A stretch of DNA of 11,081 bases from Conidiobolus incongruus B7586 (taxonomy: Eukaryota > Entomophthoromycota > Entomophthoromycetes > Entomophthorales > Conidiobolaceae): assembly GCA_000697335.1 (NCBI GenBank), contig JNEM01016504.1:1-11081 (forward strand), read 5' to 3'. The position numbers and the translations under genes were made by a program. Positions 8,792 to 11,081 of the stretch are shown here, piece by piece. Below the pieces are notes generated by a model, which had not been told where the DNA came from, did not search any database, and worked only from the letters and a program-made list of their open reading frames with translations. How positions within the stretch are numbered: position 1 is the stretch's first letter; every line of letters begins with the position of its first letter.

Positions 8792-8802
8792 TTATCAGAT
8801 AA
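8792..8802. promoter_or_regulatory. Palindromic iron-GATA site TTATCAGATAA downstream of the gene
   Basis: The same perfect 11-bp palindrome as at 4292 and 4491, here 1.2 kb after the stop codon and 50 bases from another match at 8853. The pairing suggests more than chance, but no promoter or gene is visible nearby. Confidence 0.4.
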
Positions 8803-8852
8803 TTTCTTGTGTAATATAAAATCAATTAATCAATTCAAACTCTCCACTTATT

Positions 8853-8861
8853 TTATCTGAT
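8853..8861 (-). promoter_or_regulatory. GATA-site match (ATCAGATAA on the minus strand)
   Basis: TTATCTGAT, centred about 60 bases from the palindrome at 8792-8802. The two form the only close pair of sites downstream of the gene. Confidence 0.35.
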
Positions 8862-9330
8862 TAAATATCACATTTTTTATTTTTGAATCAACTATCCATT
8901 TATTTTAATCATTCAATTCACATTGTTGTGATATTTGACATGAAAAATTTTTAGTTTCAAAATTTATTCAAAATATTTAAATTGTTTTTAAAAACATATT
9001 ATTAATTTAATATTAATTATGGAAATGAACACCATATAATATTTAATAGAGCATTTTAATTTTAACTTATTTGCTTTAAATTTTATAGACAATATTTGAT
9101 TTGATTAGCTGAATAGGCTTGTTTTAATAGTTTAAATTATAATTTATATTTATCAAACTTATTAAGATAAAGTGAAATACATTGGTTTAATATATAAAAC
9201 AATTAAATATCATTATAATCTTAATAATTCTATTCTTGTCACAGCTTGAGTAATTTAATAAATGTGTTTTTATTAATTTAAATAATCTTGATTTCTATAA
9301 ATATGATAATAAAATTATTATTATAATATA

Positions 9331-9416
9331 GAGGAAAATTTAATATAAATGTAAGTATTGTGGCAAATACCAATATAGTGCAGAGGAAGACTTGATATAA
9401 AAGTAGTGTGGCACAG
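9331..9416. repeat. Short direct repeat, period 52 bp, at the edge of the tandem block
   Basis: GAGGAAAATTTAATATAAAT at 9331 is echoed by GAGGAAGACTTGATATAAAA at 9383, and each is followed by a related G-rich string (TTGTGGCAAA and GTGTGGCACA). Three of the four differences in the first 23 bases are transitions, with the first unit the more AT-shifted. It overlaps the start of the 350-bp tandem unit. Confidence 0.5.
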
Positions 9417-9740
9417 AACGTGGTAATATAACGTGGTTGTAGCGTGCAAATATAAACAAAGTTTAATTAAGCTTTGAACTGGAATGAGTCACTGATATAT
9501 TAAGATTTATATTAGGTAGTGCTAATATACTATAATATTAATAGAATATAGTTTCAATTTTAGAAATAATGAAAAAGATAAGAAATAGTAAGAATTGAGA
9601 GGAAAAGGAAGAACTTAATTTATTAGATAATTCAATACTATTTATATAATTAATTTAGTTATAAAAATATAAATTAATCATATAATTTATTATTAATTGA
9701 ATTATATAAAAGTATATATAAGAATTTAAAGAACTAGTCT
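9391..9740. repeat. Tandem duplication, copy 1 (unit about 350 bp, unknown family)
   Basis: This block aligns along its length to the block that starts immediately after it. Landmarks shared by both are AATATAAAC, AAGCTTT, GTCACTGATATATTAAGATTTAT, split here only by small changes, TAATTTAGTTATAAAA and AAAAGTATATATAAGAATTTAA. Copy 1 keeps more G and C, for example around 9403-9460. No coding frame and no clear terminal inverted repeats are seen, so the family is unknown; it could be a satellite-like unit or a non-coding end of a mobile element. Confidence 0.75.
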
Positions 9741-10071
9741 CTTAACAATAAAAATAATATAGCATAGAATATAATAATATAATACAGTAATATAAACCAA
9801 GTTTAAATAAGCTTTAAATTAAATTAAGTCACTGATATATTAAGATTTATTTTAAATAATATTAGTATACTATAGTATTAATAGAATATGTTTTTAAATT
9901 TAATAATTATATAAAAGATAATAAATAATAAGATTTAAAAAAAACTTTATTAACTAGATAATTGAATATTATCTATATAACTAATTTAGTTATAAAAGTA
10001 TAAATTTATTATATAATTTATAATTAATTAAACTATATAAAAGTATATATAAGAATTTAAAAAATTAATCT
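9741..10071. repeat. Tandem duplication, copy 2, heavily AT-shifted
   Basis: Second copy of the unit at 9391-9740, about 20 bases shorter through small gaps. In the gap-free alignment of 9399-9431 with 9750-9782, 9 of 33 positions differ and every one is G or C in copy 1 and A or T in copy 2, all transitions. Further in, most differences run the same way, but several run in reverse, so both copies have decayed and copy 2 more so. Confidence 0.72.
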
Positions 10072-11081
10072 TTAATATTTTTTTAGTAATTATTTTAAAA
10101 GAGACATTTTTTAAATTTTTACAAATAGGTAAAATAAGCTAAAATATATTTAATATATTCTAAAGGTTCTTAAATAACTTTTTTAATAAAATAACCCATT
10201 TATTTTATATAAAAGTAAAACTTCTAAATAAATTTAGATTTAATTACATAATTAATATGGTATTTTTTTTTCTTTATTTTCATTCCTAATTAAATCTAAT
10301 TTTAAAATTTTTAATTAATTAAGAAATGTGTTAAAATGTTTAAAAATATAGTTTGATTTTAGATATATAAATGGTAAAATTAATCCTCAAAGTTCAAGGT
10401 AATTTTAAGACTATATTTTTAATATTTGAATTGATAGATTAAATCTTATAAGGATTATAATATAATAATAAGTATTTTAAATTCAACCTAAACTTAAGTA
10501 AGATATATTTAAGGGTAGATTATTTTAGATATATAAATATATTAATTTTTTAATTAAATAGATTTTTAAAAAACAATAAATATTATTAATTTATAATCGT
10601 TTAATTTTCTTTTAAATTGAATTTAATAATGGAATTAATATATATAATATTCAATCAAAATTTAACAATATTTAAAAATAAATTGATTTAAAGTTTTAAA
10701 ACAATTTTTAAATTAGGGTATTTATTATAATTGATGAAATAAAAATTAAACACTATTAATTTAATAATAAAGATATTAAATAAATATTAAAATAAATAGA
10801 TATAAATATTATAATTTAATTAATTAATGAGAATATAAACATTAATCATTTATTTTAAAGTTTTAATCATCTTTTCAAAAAATTCATTAATCTAAAAATA
10901 ATTAATAATAAATATAATTAAACTAATCTTAAAGGAAAAATAATAACTATTAAAATTAAAATTTAAATCATATATATCTGTTTAATATAATAGCTTATAA
11001 AATTTTATAATAAATAAAAATATTAAAAATTAATATCTATATAATATCTTTAATTATACAAGTTTTAAAATAAGGAATAAA
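10072..11081. other. Extreme AT-rich gene-free DNA at the window end
   Basis: This is nearly all A and T, with isolated G and C and no visible frame, RNA gene or ordered repeat. It resembles the first 850 bases of the window in texture. Confidence 0.6.

Larger units (their letters stand above)
7648..9330. other. AT-rich gene-free DNA downstream of the siderophore gene
   Basis: Composition falls back to very AT-rich straight after the stop codon. No coding frame is visible on either strand. Apart from the three GATA-site matches listed separately, I see no element that I can support. Confidence 0.6.

Noticed and set aside
9391-10071. The tandem pair as two long terminal repeats of a retroelement
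   Set aside because: The copies touch directly with no internal region, no clear TG...CA ends and no target-site duplication could be made out, so a family cannot be supported.

Overview
The window holds one clear gene, an intronless 779-codon reading frame at 5244-7583 (+), set in about 8.7 kb of extremely AT-rich DNA in which I find no other gene. The protein is a two-domain siderophore enzyme. Its N-terminal two thirds is an L-ornithine N5-monooxygenase of the SidA/PvdA family, and its C-terminal third is an IucB/SidF-type GNAT acyltransferase. Together they could turn ornithine into an N5-acyl-N5-hydroxyornithine, the iron-chelating hydroxamate unit of many siderophores.

The organism looks like a fungus. 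The monooxygenase half reads like fungal SidA, the gene has a eukaryotic leader and start context, and the flanks carry repeated copies of the ATCWGATAA site bound by fungal iron-sensing GATA repressors (SreA, Urbs1, Fep1). The flanks look, by eye, about 80% A+T or more, while the gene has many C-ending codons and is far richer in GC. The lineage cannot be fixed from this sequence. A very AT-rich early-diverging fungus would fit, and the enzyme's need for O2 argues against strictly anaerobic groups.

Layout: 1-2900 is gene-free AT-rich DNA with one isolated GATA site and a short inverted repeat near 2500. 2929-3133 is a dense cluster of four GATA sites. 3134-4290 is gene-free. 4292-4501 holds two perfect 11-bp palindromic GATA sites and one near match, 740-950 bp before the start codon. 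4985-5011 is a purine tract, 5074-5083 is a TATA-like box, and the ATG-free leader follows. The gene spans 5244-7583. 7584-9330 is gene-free and carries three more GATA sites. 9331-10071 holds a short repeat followed by a decayed tandem duplication (unit about 350 bp) whose copies differ mostly by C-to-T and G-to-A changes. 10072-11081 is featureless AT-rich DNA.

My reading is an isolated, iron-regulated siderophore gene in an AT-rich compartment shaped by a cytosine-deamination process resembling RIP. The peptide synthetase expected to assemble the siderophore is not in the window.
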